From Candidatus Sumerlaeia bacterium (GTDB lineage: Bacteria > Sumerlaeota > Sumerlaeia > JADFCW01), in contig JAOAGV010000027.1 in NCBI GenBank assembly GCA_026415575.1, positions 1 to 44,401 on the forward strand: 44,401 nt of DNA. The letters are read 5' to 3'. The translations under genes and the position numbers were made by a program. Position 1 is the first letter of the stretch, and each line of letters opens with the position of its first letter. The notes below the pieces were generated by a model, which saw nothing but the letters and a program-made list of their open reading frames with translations, had not been told where the DNA came from and ran no database searches. This document shows, piece by piece, positions 24,896-34,007 of the stretch.

Positions 24896-25984
24896 TCAAT
24901 GGAACAAAATCATCAACACGTCGCCGTCCTGCACGATGTAGTTCTTCCCTTCGGTGCGCAAGGTGCCGTTCTTGCGGCAGGCGGCATACGATCCGGCGGC
25001 ATGGAGGTCGGCCCAGTGGACCACTTCGGCGCGAATGAAACCTTTGGCAAAATCGGTATGAATGGTTCCGGCGGCTTCGAGGGCCGTTCCGCCTGAGCGC
25101 AACGTCCAAGCGTGCGCTTCCTTTTCGGCCGCAGTAAAAAAGACGATGCAGCCGAGCAAACGGAAGCAAAGGGTGATGATCTTTTTCGAGGCCGGTTCCT
25201 CAATGCCATAGGTGGCAAGGAATTCGGCTTGTGAGGCAGCATCCAACTCGGCGATCTCTTTTTCCATCTCGGAATTGAGCTGGGCGCACAGGGCACGGGG
25301 GCCAAGTCCCTTCGCACGAATCGGCGCAGTCAGGTCGGCCCCCGATGCCAGCGCCTGTTCGTCCACGTTGAGCAGCCACGCGATCGGTTTTTGCGACACC
25401 AACGCGAGCGAGCGGAGCGCCACTTCCTCGCGGGGGTCGATTTCGACCGAGCGTGCGGCTTTGCCGGCGTTGAGTGCGGCCTGCACCTTCAGCAGGCCGG
25501 CTCGTTCGATTTCGGCGGTTTCGCGCTCGCGGCCCGTGGTTTTGACAATCGTTTTCTCCAGCCGCGCCAGACGGTTTTCCACCCGCTGCAGGTCGGTCAG
25601 AATCAACTCCGTTTCGAGCGACTCAATGTCTTTTTCGATCTGCACGGGGACGCCGCTGCCGTCGTCAAACGCGCGAATGACGGCCAGAAGCGCCTCAACG
25701 CCGGCCAGATACTGCAAGTGCGACTCCGGCAAGCCGTGTTGGCGCGCGATCTGTTCGGGCGGAACGCCCGGAAGGTCCGTGTACCGAATGGTCGCGGGAA
25801 CAATTCGGGCACTGCCGAAGATTTGCGCCAGCTCTTCGAGGCGCGGATCGGGCACAGCGACCGTGGCCACGGCCGGCTCGCTGTGGTGAGCCCGCGCAGC
25901 AGCTTCGTGTGCCGACCGCCCCCCCAAGGCCAGAAAGGTCGTTGTCTTTCCGCTTCGCGGCAGCCCGATAATGCCGATTTCCAT
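24896..25984 (-). CDS. ychF: YchF/OLA1-type P-loop NTPase, divergent
   Basis: A 362-residue TRAFAC-class NTPase. The order is G domain with a P-loop GLPRSGKTT (7-15), the DLPGV G3, a helical coiled-coil insertion (about 130-190), the YchF-type NxxE G4 (NVDE) and a C-terminal TGS-like DUF933 domain ending FIRAEVVHWADL and GKNYIVQDGDVLMILF. YchF proteins bind ribosomes and hydrolyse ATP. Here the P-loop is GLPRSGKTT rather than GLPNVGKST, and the usual G3-downstream GAS-GEGLGN block is missing. It is therefore a diverged member and possibly not the orthologue of E. coli YchF. The ATG follows GGAG. It starts 24 nt after the SGNH gene, probably one transcript. Confidence 0.85.
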   Translation of the reverse strand: MEIGIIGLPRSGKTTTFLALGGRSAHEAAARAHHSEPAVATVAVPDPRLEELAQIFGSARIVPATIRYTDLPGVPPEQIARQHGLPESHLQYLAGVEALLAVIRAFDDGSGVPVQIEKDIESLETELILTDLQRVENRLARLEKTIVKTTGRERETAEIERAGLLKVQAALNAGKAARSVEIDPREEVALRSLALVSQKPIAWLLNVDEQALASGADLTAPIRAKGLGPRALCAQLNSEMEKEIAELDAASQAEFLATYGIEEPASKKIITLCFRLLGCIVFFTAAEKEAHAWTLRSGGTALEAAGTIHTDFAKGFIRAEVVHWADLHAAGSYAACRKNGTLRTEGKNYIVQDGDVLMILFH

Positions 25985-26008
25985 ACCGATGCTCCAACGC
26001 CGGAAACG

Positions 26009-26818
26009 TTACTTTGGGCTTGCATTCATGGTCGAGGCAATCCGGGCCATCAGATGCCAGAGGGCGGCGGCAACGCGGACACGTCCTTCGGGGTTGAGAT
26101 GGCCGGCGTGAACTTCGCGCGTGTATTCCGCGGAGATCACTTCATGGCCGGCGGCATTGGTCAGGTGCTTGCCCTGCAGGTCGTGGCATTCGATGTCGGC
26201 GATGTCGAACAGGATTTTGCCGCGGGCGATGCAGTAGGCGCGCACCTGCGCGTTGAAGGCGTCGGTTCCCGGCATGCCGTCGCGCGTCAGCGGGATGGTC
26301 CACCAAACAAACCGTTTGTTCGGAAAGTCGGCCTCGAGTTTCTCCATCGCCGCCCGGTAATATTCCCAGTCGGGTTTGTTGTTGCCGAGGGCGTCAATAT
26401 AGCAGAACTTCATCATAAAGACATCGAACTCATGGGTCCGGGTGGTGGCTTGCTTGACGAGATCATCCACTTTGGCTTTCCAGCCCGGGTTGCCGCGAAT
26501 TTCCAAAACCCATCGGCTCCGGTCAAACTTTCCGACCGGAAAAGGTTTGCCAATTTCCTGATTCCGGCGCTTGCCGGCCATGGTGTCCAACCCCCATTCG
26601 ATGCCGGTGCCGACGGATGCATGGCGCAGCAGCATACGAAGCGCGGCCGCGGCACGAATGTCCTTGTCCGACAGCCCCGTCCAGCCCACGCAGGTATGAT
26701 CAATGCGGATGCCTTTTGGGGCGGGCGCGGGAGCCGAAGCAGGCATGCCCGCCGTCGCTGCAGCCGCGCTTGCAAGCAACAACACAAAGGCCATCCCCTC
26801 GCGTCTCTTCCCAAGCAT
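26009..26818 (-). CDS. Secreted SGNH/GDSL-hydrolase-like protein
   Basis: The 269-residue product starts with a signal peptide (MLGKRREGMAFVLLLASAAA, cleavage about residue 23-28). Motifs suggest a variant SGNH fold: RHASVGTGIEWGLDTM near the N-terminus in the position of the GDS block, MMKFCYID in block III and GHLNPEGR (a D/N-xx-H-type block V) near the C-terminus. Such proteins act as esterases on acylated sugars or lipids; the substrate is not known. The ATG at 26818 follows GGAAGGAGG, although the frame continues open upstream through a repeat copy. The catalytic assignment is uncertain because the Ser of the GDS motif is not in canonical context. Confidence 0.6.
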   Translation of the reverse strand: MLGKRREGMAFVLLLASAAAATAGMPASAPAPAPKGIRIDHTCVGWTGLSDKDIRAAAALRMLLRHASVGTGIEWGLDTMAGKRRNQEIGKPFPVGKFDRSRWVLEIRGNPGWKAKVDDLVKQATTRTHEFDVFMMKFCYIDALGNNKPDWEYYRAAMEKLEADFPNKRFVWWTIPLTRDGMPGTDAFNAQVRAYCIARGKILFDIADIECHDLQGKHLTNAAGHEVISAEYTREVHAGHLNPEGRVRVAAALWHLMARIASTMNASPK

Positions 26819-26936
26819 GAGGTAAAAACCTCCTTCCAACATAAAAAGAACAACGTCGGGGTTTGAACTTGGCTTGCTGCGCTTTCCCTTCAGATAAACG
26901 TATGTTCTTGCAAAGCCCGTCCGAAAATCAGGAAAC

Positions 26937-27022
26937 ATGCCGGAAAACTCACGGAGTCCCACTTTAGCGGATGACTGGGGCGGAAAACCCCCATCCCATG
27001 AAGTGGGAACTGCATACCTCCC
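26937..27022. repeat. Structured repeat family, copy B
   Basis: AGTCCCACTT (26955-26964) pairs with AAGTGGGAACT (27001-27011), with GGGG-CGGAAAA-CCCC inside. The sequence matches copies at 14271 and 35834. The 419-nt gap 26819-27237 holds this copy; the remainder has no recognisable gene or site. Confidence 0.65.
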
Positions 27023-27237
27023 AGATGTGTCATGGGGTTTTGGGACAAATCTCGAACGCAAAGTATGAAGACTGTTTCGCGGCGCTCGGAAAAGTGCGTG
27101 ATCTGCATGAGGCGTAACGTGAGCACATGCCGCGCCTTCCCGACATCCATCATTCGCCTGCAGCGAACTGCAAGCGAACCGACCGCCGCCCGCCAAACCC
27201 CGCCAGCCGCCGCCGACCGTGGGCTCCCCGCCACGCG

Positions 27238-29328
27238 CTATTCGGCCTCTTCTTCTTTCCGCTTGGCGGCTTCTTCGACAATCTTCGCCTGAATTTCGGC
27301 TGGTACGCGCTCGTAGTGCGAGAAGGTCATTTCGAACATGCCACGGCCCTGTGTCATCGAGCGCAAGTCCTGCGTATAGGTGAACATTTCGGCCAAGGGT
27401 ACCTGCGCTTTGATCACCACCTTGCGGCCTTTCGACTCAGTGCCGAGAATGCGGCCGCGTCGCCCGCTCAGATCGCCCATGATGTCGCCCATGTTGCTTT
27501 CGGGGACAGTGACCGCGAGGTTGTAAATCGGTTCGAGAATGATCGGATTGCACTTCTGGGCGATTTCGCGGAAGGCCATGATTGCGGCGATCTTGAAGGC
27601 CATGTCCGACGAATCCACTTCATGGTGCTTGCCGTCGTAGCAGATGGCTTTGATGTCCACGGCCTTGTAGCCGGCCAAGGCGCCTCGCTCCATCGCCTCG
27701 ATGATGCCTTTTTCGACCGAGGGTTTGAACTTGGTGGGAATGTTGCCGCCGACCACCTGCCACTCAAACTCGAAGGGCGAGCCTTCGGGTAACGGCTCCA
27801 GCCGCATGTGGACTTCGGCAAACTGGCCGCGGCCGCCCGTCTGCTTCTTGTGGCGATACATCCCTTCGCCCTTGCGCGTAATGGTTTCGTGGTAGGGCAC
27901 GCGGGGCGGTTCGAGTTCGATTTCAATCTTCGACATGGTTTTCATGCGCGACACCGCCACGTCCAGATGCGTATCGCCCATGCCCGAAATGATGGTCTGG
28001 CGGATTTCCGGGTCGCGCCGGATTGAGAGCGTGGGGTCTTGTTCGATGAGCCGGTGCATGGCCAGACCGACCTTTTCCTCGTCGGCCTTGCTTTTGGCTG
28101 CAACCCCCCGCATGTAGGTGCGCGGCGGGAGGACAGTGGGAACAAAGAGAACGGGCTTGTCCGGCGCACACAGAGTATCGGCCGTGTAAGTAGCCGAGAG
28201 TTTCGCCACGGCGCCGATGTCGCCCGCCCGCAGACGGTGAACGTCTTCCTGCTTTTTGCCGCGAACGATCAGCAGGTGGCCGATTCGTTCTTCCTTGCGC
28301 TGGCCGGGGTTCAGCACCGTCGAGTCGCTGGAGATGCTGCCGGAATAGACCTTGAAGAAGCTGAGCCGGCCCGCGTAGTCGTCGGCAACCGTCTTGAACA
28401 CATAGGCAGCCAAGGGGCCTTCGGGATCAATCTTCAGTTCCACGGCCTCTTCGGGGTTGTCCACTTTGTGAGCGGGGAGCGCTTTTCGCTCGTTGGGTGC
28501 CGGAACGGTTGTTACCACGAAATCGAGCAGGGGAGCCAGACCGATTTCTTTCAATGCGCCGCCGCACAGCACGGGCAGGAATCGCCGTTCGATAAAAGCC
28601 ATTTTCAAGCCGCGAACAATCTCGCTCTCGCTCAACGGCTCGTCATTGAGATACTTCTCCGTCAGGGCATCGTCGCCTTCGGCGGCGGCTTCGATCAAGG
28701 CAGCGCGCGCCGCCTTTGCGGCTTCTGCGAGGTCGGCGGGAATGTCCACATACTGCGGCTTTTCCGTGGGCGTCTCCTTGACCAGTTTCATCCGCAGCAA
28801 ATCCACAACACCTGAAAAGGACGCTTCTTGGCCGACGGGCAGGGTCAACGGCACGCAATTGATGCCAAATGTATCCTTCAGGCTTTCGACAGCTTTGGCA
28901 AAGCTGGCCCGCTCTTTGTCCAGCTTGTTGACAAACGCCGCGCGCGGCAGATCGTATTCATCGGCCAGTTCCCAGAGCAGTTCCGTCCCCACTTCGGCCC
29001 CTGAAACACCGTCCACCACCAGCAACAAGGTGTCAGCCACTCGAACCCCATTCTTGATTTCGCCGATGAAGTCGCGATAGCCGGGAAGGTCCAACACATT
29101 GATTTTGCAGCCGGCGTATTCGACAGGCAGGATGGTGGTATTGATCGAGGTCTTGCGGCGAATCTCCTCGGGATCATAATCCGACATCGTGTTTCCTTCA
29201 TCCACCCGCAGCAGGCGGTCGGTCACTTTAAGGTGGTGGAGAAGAGCCTCGGCGAGGCTGGTCTTGCCGGCGCTGGTGTGGCCGCCAAGGGCCACATTGC
29301 GGATTTGCGAGGTTTCATACTCTTTCAA
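27238..29328 (-). CDS. Elongation factor G-like GTPase (FusA2 type)
   Basis: The 696-residue translational GTPase has all five EF-G domains. GTP-site motifs are P-loop GGHTSAGKTSL, G3 DLPGYRDF and G4 NKLDKE. Domain IV contains KKQTGGRGQFAEV and domain V EPIYNLAVTVPESNMGDIMGDL. The canonical G3 DTPGH, whose His drives hydrolysis, is DLPGY here, as in the FusA2/EF-G-like class rather than the housekeeping EF-G; its cellular role is unclear. The start is TTG at 29328 with GGAG upstream (LKEYETSQIRN aligns with family starts). The ATG at 29487 would overlap secDF by 116 nt. It lies 43 nt downstream of secDF, likely co-transcribed. Confidence 0.9.
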   Translation of the reverse strand: MKEYETSQIRNVALGGHTSAGKTSLAEALLHHLKVTDRLLRVDEGNTMSDYDPEEIRRKTSINTTILPVEYAGCKINVLDLPGYRDFIGEIKNGVRVADTLLLVVDGVSGAEVGTELLWELADEYDLPRAAFVNKLDKERASFAKAVESLKDTFGINCVPLTLPVGQEASFSGVVDLLRMKLVKETPTEKPQYVDIPADLAEAAKAARAALIEAAAEGDDALTEKYLNDEPLSESEIVRGLKMAFIERRFLPVLCGGALKEIGLAPLLDFVVTTVPAPNERKALPAHKVDNPEEAVELKIDPEGPLAAYVFKTVADDYAGRLSFFKVYSGSISSDSTVLNPGQRKEERIGHLLIVRGKKQEDVHRLRAGDIGAVAKLSATYTADTLCAPDKPVLFVPTVLPPRTYMRGVAAKSKADEEKVGLAMHRLIEQDPTLSIRRDPEIRQTIISGMGDTHLDVAVSRMKTMSKIEIELEPPRVPYHETITRKGEGMYRHKKQTGGRGQFAEVHMRLEPLPEGSPFEFEWQVVGGNIPTKFKPSVEKGIIEAMERGALAGYKAVDIKAICYDGKHHEVDSSDMAFKIAAIMAFREIAQKCNPIILEPIYNLAVTVPESNMGDIMGDLSGRRGRILGTESKGRKVVIKAQVPLAEMFTYTQDLRSMTQGRGMFEMTFSHYERVPAEIQAKIVEEAAKRKEEEAE

Positions 29329-29371
29329 GGGACACGCTCCAAAAGGAAATGAAGGAAAAGCGTTCAAAACA

Positions 29372-32053
29372 TTAAGCGGTTTTTGGCTTTCCCGCCACCT
29401 GTTGTTTCCGCCGCCGCCATTCGTGATACTCATACACAAGCGGCGAGGCGACAAAACTGGATGAATAAGTGCCTTTAATAATGCCAATGGTCAGGGTCAG
29501 CGCAAAGGCGCGCAGGCCTGGCCCGCCCAGCATCAGCATCACAACCGTCGTGAACAGCGTCGTCAGAACCGTAATGACGGTTCGGTTCAAGGACTGATTG
29601 ATGCTCATATTCAGCAAGTCGCGGAAAGCCATGCCATAGGTGTTGCGCAAATTCTCGCGGACGCGGTCGAAGATCACGATGGTGTCGTTGACCGAGTAGC
29701 CGACCACTATCAACAAAGCCGCCACGACATCGAGATTGATTTCCTGCCCGAACAGCTGCACCAAGCCCAGCGTAATCAGCACATCGTGGAACAGCGCGAT
29801 GACTGCACCAACTCCGAATACCAACTCGAATCGGAACCACATGTAGATCAAAATCCCAATGCAGCCGATGAGCACGGCGGTGATGGCTTGACGGATGAAG
29901 CCGCGGCCCACTTCCGCGCTGATGCTGGTGACACTGCCCACGTTGGCAACCCCCTCGCCAAAGCGCTCTTTCAGCGCTTTTTGGACCAACGCCTCGGCTT
30001 CCTGAATATCCTGCTCGCCCGCCTTGACGCGCATGATGTAGCGATTCTCGCCGCGCACGCGCTGCACCACCGGCGTCGGGAAATACTGCCCCAGAGCGCT
30101 CTTGATCTGGTCTTCCGAGGTCGTTTGCGTGAAGGTCACGTCGGCCATCACACCGCCCGTGAACTCCACGCCGTACTGGAGACCGCCGCGCGCGATGATC
30201 CCCACAATGCCCACGAGCAACAGCAAGCCGGAGATGCCATAGCCAAAGAACCGGATTCCCATGAAATTGATTCGGGGATTGCGGAAGAGCTTCAGCGTGC
30301 CGATGTTGAGCGTCCCGCGCCAGTGCAGCCATGTCTCGGCCAGCACGTGGGTCACAAACAAGCCGGTGAAAAGCGTCGCGAAAATCCCGAACGTCAGCGT
30401 GACGGCAAACCCCTGCACGGAACCGGTGCCGAATTGCAGCAGGACCAGCGCCGTGCAGTTTGAGTCGAAAATGACGGCAAACGCTCGCAGGAATCCCTTG
30501 CTGACCGCCGCCTTCAGCCCCCGGCTCGTTTCCTTCTCCTCGCGGATACGCTCGTAAATGAGCACGTTGGCGTCGTCGGCCATACCGATGGTCAGGAGCA
30601 GGCCACCGATGCCCGACAGGGTCAGCGTGGCGCGCGCCAGGCACAGGATGGCCGCCGTGCACAGTACGTTGATGAGTAGGGCTGCCACAGCAATAAAGCC
30701 GGCCGTGCCATAGTAAATGATCAGAAAAACAACCACGGCCAGTGCGCCAATCAACAGCGACGCAATGCCTTTGCGGATCGAGTCGGCGCCCATGGTGGCC
30801 TCGACCACATAGCTGTCGGAGACCTTGAGATTGGCCGGCAGTGCACCTGCTTTCAGCACCAGAGCAAGGTTGATCGCTTCTTCCTGCGTAAAATTGCCCG
30901 TAATCACCGCCGCTCCGTTGGGAATGACGCTCTGGATGATCGGCGCCGAATAAACAAACCCGTCCAAAACAATCGCCAGAGGCTCCTTGAGATGCTGGCG
31001 CGTGATCTCGCGGAACTCCAACGCCCCCTGCCGGTCAAATTGCAGATTGATTTCCCACGGGCTGCCCACATTGGACGGATTCATGTTGGCGAACGCATTA
31101 CGCAGCCGCGCGCCGGTGATCTCGACCTTCTCGCTCAGCAGATACGGTTTGTAACGCGTCACGTGCCGGTCGCGCTCGCGGTCGGTATATTCGCCCGGAA
31201 AGAGCACATACCCGACTGGCACCTCGGCGTCTTTTTTGAGCGGCAGCGGGTCGGGCAACTTCTTGTACTTCTCGATGTAGGCACACAGTTCTTTGTATTG
31301 TGCCGGCTCGAACAGCTTGAGCACGTCCTCGTCGCTTGTGCGCCGCATGACGCGAAACTCCAACTGGGCCGGCTTGATGATATTTCGGATCACCTCGTCG
31401 GGATCGGCCACCCCGGGCATCTGGACGCGAATGCGGTCTTCGCCCTGCTTGACCACCAGCGGCTGCACCAAGCCCTGAACGTCCACGCGGCGGCGGATGA
31501 CCTTCAAGGCGGCTTCCATGGCTTCGCGCCGCGTGCGGGAAACGTCGCCGGGTTTCAGCGTCAGGACCACCTTGCGCCCCTGTTCGAAAGCGGCCGGGTC
31601 ATGGCCGTCGAAATACACGCTGTAGTTCTCGATGATGGTGTTGGCCACGCGGGCGTCGGCGGGGCGGGACAACGCAATCTCAAGAGCACGTCGCGGCTGG
31701 TCCACGTCCACTTTGGCTGCCACGCGCTCGCGCCGAAATTCGGCCAGCAGGCTGCGGTTCAACTCAGCCAGACGGTCGCGGATCGTGGCCTCCTCGTCCA
31801 GACGAATGGTCACGTCCGTTCCGCCTTCGAGGTCGAGGCCGAAGCGAATAGGCAGGGCGCCCATCGGCAGGGTCGAGTGCTGAAGCTGGCGGAGCTTTGC
31901 TTCGTAGGCCTTGTATTCTTCCGACTTGGTGTCGGCAGGCGCCTGGGTGGTCAACCGGAAATGGATTACACGGAGGGAGGGAATGATATAGTAAATGGCA
32001 AGCAATACAACAAACACAATGAGCAGAAATCGCCAAAGTATTTTGCGTTGCAT
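29372..32053 (-). CDS. secDF: Protein translocase SecDF fusion
   Basis: The 893-residue fused SecD-SecF membrane protein uses the proton-motive force to complete Sec export. The SecD part has the P1 periplasmic region (FGLDLEGGTDVTIRL, RVQMPGVADPDEV) and the first six-helix block, ending in SGIGGLLLTIGMADDANVLI (the D-D motif of proton conduction). The SecF part begins near ARGGLQYGVEFTGGVMAD and carries VGYSVNDTIVIFDRVRENL in its second block. About 12 helices are expected. The ATG at 32053 follows GAGGAAGG. It is downstream of yajC, as in many bacteria. Confidence 0.97.
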   Translation of the reverse strand: MQRKILWRFLLIVFVVLLAIYYIIPSLRVIHFRLTTQAPADTKSEEYKAYEAKLRQLQHSTLPMGALPIRFGLDLEGGTDVTIRLDEEATIRDRLAELNRSLLAEFRRERVAAKVDVDQPRRALEIALSRPADARVANTIIENYSVYFDGHDPAAFEQGRKVVLTLKPGDVSRTRREAMEAALKVIRRRVDVQGLVQPLVVKQGEDRIRVQMPGVADPDEVIRNIIKPAQLEFRVMRRTSDEDVLKLFEPAQYKELCAYIEKYKKLPDPLPLKKDAEVPVGYVLFPGEYTDRERDRHVTRYKPYLLSEKVEITGARLRNAFANMNPSNVGSPWEINLQFDRQGALEFREITRQHLKEPLAIVLDGFVYSAPIIQSVIPNGAAVITGNFTQEEAINLALVLKAGALPANLKVSDSYVVEATMGADSIRKGIASLLIGALAVVVFLIIYYGTAGFIAVAALLINVLCTAAILCLARATLTLSGIGGLLLTIGMADDANVLIYERIREEKETSRGLKAAVSKGFLRAFAVIFDSNCTALVLLQFGTGSVQGFAVTLTFGIFATLFTGLFVTHVLAETWLHWRGTLNIGTLKLFRNPRINFMGIRFFGYGISGLLLLVGIVGIIARGGLQYGVEFTGGVMADVTFTQTTSEDQIKSALGQYFPTPVVQRVRGENRYIMRVKAGEQDIQEAEALVQKALKERFGEGVANVGSVTSISAEVGRGFIRQAITAVLIGCIGILIYMWFRFELVFGVGAVIALFHDVLITLGLVQLFGQEINLDVVAALLIVVGYSVNDTIVIFDRVRENLRNTYGMAFRDLLNMSINQSLNRTVITVLTTLFTTVVMLMLGGPGLRAFALTLTIGIIKGTYSSSFVASPLVYEYHEWRRRKQQVAGKPKTA

Positions 32054-32181
32054 AATCCTTCCTCGAACGGCGGGTTGAGTGTGTTACCTCTGTGAAACGG
32101 AGCCTGCTTGGTATTGATTTTGGGGTTTCGATATTGGATTTTGGATCAAGGGCGAGGCCGCCGCGTCTTTCTTCCCTTCAC

Positions 32182-32214
32182 TTTTCGTCTCCGACCTCTT
32201 GCCTCTCACTTCTT
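32182..32214. repeat. CT-rich dispersed repeat, copy 3 (diverged)
   Basis: TTTTCGTCTCCGACCTCTTG and the following CCTCTCACTTCTT resemble the cores at 16261 and 22031, with the shared segment ACCTCTTGCCTCT. It ends at the yajC stop codon in the yajC-secDF gap. Confidence 0.4.
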
Positions 32215-32579
32215 CACGAACCGCTCTGGCCTTCCCGCGATGCCTCTTCCCCGCTCTTTTTCTTCTTTTCGATGCTGGCAATCGCGCTGCGGGAAAACTC
32301 AATCTTTACGCCTTTGCCCACGTCTATGGTTACCGTCTTGTTTTTGTCGTCCACTCCGGCCACCGTGCCGTGGATACCGCCGATGGTAATCACACGATCG
32401 CCCTTTTCCACCATGCTCAACATTCTCTGCTTTTCCTGCTGCTCGCGCCTTTGCGGCCGAATAATCATCAGCCAGAACATGATGCCGATGATGGCAAACA
32501 GCCAGAGAAATTCCATGGTCGGCGCTTTGGGCGGTTCGGCGGCGCCCGCCAGAAACAGCAACGGCCATCCATCCATCAT
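32214..32579 (-). CDS. yajC: Preprotein translocase subunit YajC
   Basis: A small single-span Sec accessory protein of about 121 residues. After a short hydrophobic N-terminal segment, the helix MEFLWLFAIIGIMFWLMIIR leads to RPQRREQQEKQRML, then GDRVITIGGIHGTVAGVDD and a basic/acidic tail. These are the YajC hallmarks. Starts at 32579 or 32576 are adjacent ATGs; GTGGAA lies about 8 nt upstream. It is the first gene of yajC-secDF-EF-G-like. The stretch 32580-32920 upstream has no recognisable gene. Confidence 0.95.
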   Translation of the reverse strand: MMDGWPLLFLAGAAEPPKAPTMEFLWLFAIIGIMFWLMIIRPQRREQQEKQRMLSMVEKGDRVITIGGIHGTVAGVDDKNKTVTIDVGKGVKIEFSRSAIASIEKKKKSGEEASREGQSGS

Positions 32580-32920
32580 GCGTTCATTTCCACGCCGCCC
32601 GTATGCATCACCCAAGGTGCACAAGGCGGGCAATAAAGGAGTTTGCCTTGAGGGAACGGGCCCCCGCGCGGCACAAGACTCAGACGGCTAACATCGGCCC
32701 CCGGCCTTGTCAAACACAAAACTTTTCCAAAAGCGGTGTGGAATTTTGCCCTTGTGCCCGCGAACGTACTTCCGGGCTTGCAACTGCTATCGGCGCGGAT
32801 GCATGGTCTCGCCGGTTGCGCGATGAATGGGGCAGTAATTCCTCTCATATCATTGCAGGACGTCGAACCACGAATCTGGGAAGGTAGTTGAATCCCACAA
32901 CGCAAGAGGAGAGATCGGGT

Positions 32921-33979
32921 ATGGGGAAAAACTATTGGGTCGCGGTTGTTTTCATGATCGCCGGAAACCTCGCCGCTGCCATCGAGCCGGCGGACAAGGA
33001 CCTGATTCCCGAAGCCCGCGCCGTGCTGAAGTATCTTGAATCCATCTATGGCAAGCAGGTTCTGGCGGGGGCTAATGGAACCAAGGGTATTGAGAGCATC
33101 CGGCGCGTCTGTGGCAAGGAGCCGGCCATTGTCACGTTCGACCTGTCGGGATGGAACAGCCCGCCGTGGGGGAAAAGCTATACAAGTGTGGTGGACAAAA
33201 CGATCGAGTCCGCGAAAAGCTGGTGGGAGCACGGCGGCATTGTAACGATGCAATTACACTGGATTCATCCGGCAAATCCGGACGGCTCGGCTTGGCTTGG
33301 CGTCCACGGCCGCAAAAGCGCCAGTCCTCCGTTTGAGTTTGCCGCGGCAATGAAGCCGGGAACCAAGGCCCACGAAGAACTGATGCGCGATCTCAAGGGC
33401 CACGCCGACTATCTTAAGCGGCTGGCCGACGCCCGTGTGCCGGTGCTGTGGCGCCCCTTTCACGAAATCGAAGGCGGCTGGTTCTGGTGGACCGACGAGA
33501 AACAGCCCGAAAACACCGCCGCCCTGTGGCGGTTCATGTTCAATTACTTTGTTAAGGAGCGAAAACTCCACAATCTGATCTGGGTCTATTCCGCCGCGCT
33601 CCGATGTGGCAAAGGCAAGGACAGCACGGGCAATGTCGAAATGCGCCGGCGGTTCTACCCCGGCCCGGAGTTCGTGGATATTGCAGGGATTGACATTTAC
33701 CCCAATTCGTATTTTGGCTATGGCAAACCGCAGGACGACACTTATGCCAAGGCCTTCGAGGTGATGAAGCAGGTCGCCCCCGGCAAGATGCTGGCCCTGT
33801 GCGAGTGCGAAGCCATCCCCGACCCCGACCGCATGGCCAAGGAGGGCCCGCGCTGGCTGTATTGCCTGCCTTGGTGGGAGGAAGGCAAGCGGCATCCGGC
33901 GGAGTGGATTCGGAAGACTTATACCCATGAGTTGATGATTACGCGCGAGGCGCTGCCGAATTTCCGAAGACCCAAATAG
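32921..33979 (+). CDS. Glycoside hydrolase family 26 protein (beta-mannanase-like)
   Basis: A 352-residue secreted (beta/alpha)8 glycosidase with an N-terminal signal sequence (about 1-20). GH26 hallmarks: the acid/base motif WRPFHEIEGGWFWW (Glu182), QLHWIHP (111-117), and near the C-terminus ALCECEAIPDP, whose Glu295 aligns with the nucleophile of GECGPIP-type sequences. This family cleaves mannans and, in some members, mixed-linkage glucans or xylans; mannan is the usual substrate. The ATG follows AGAGGAG. It is 28 nt upstream of a sulfatase gene in the same direction, suggesting joint expression. Confidence 0.88.
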   Translation: MGKNYWVAVVFMIAGNLAAAIEPADKDLIPEARAVLKYLESIYGKQVLAGANGTKGIESIRRVCGKEPAIVTFDLSGWNSPPWGKSYTSVVDKTIESAKSWWEHGGIVTMQLHWIHPANPDGSAWLGVHGRKSASPPFEFAAAMKPGTKAHEELMRDLKGHADYLKRLADARVPVLWRPFHEIEGGWFWWTDEKQPENTAALWRFMFNYFVKERKLHNLIWVYSAALRCGKGKDSTGNVEMRRRFYPGPEFVDIAGIDIYPNSYFGYGKPQDDTYAKAFEVMKQVAPGKMLALCECEAIPDPDRMAKEGPRWLYCLPWWEEGKRHPAEWIRKTYTHELMITREALPNFRRPK

Positions 33980-34007
33980 ACCTCAACGGCAAGGGAGGAC
34001 ATCTCCG

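Noticed and set aside
26819-27196. N-terminal extension of the SGNH-like protein by 126 codons
   Set aside because: The added part crosses copy B of the structured repeat; a signal peptide and strong Shine-Dalgarno mark 26818.
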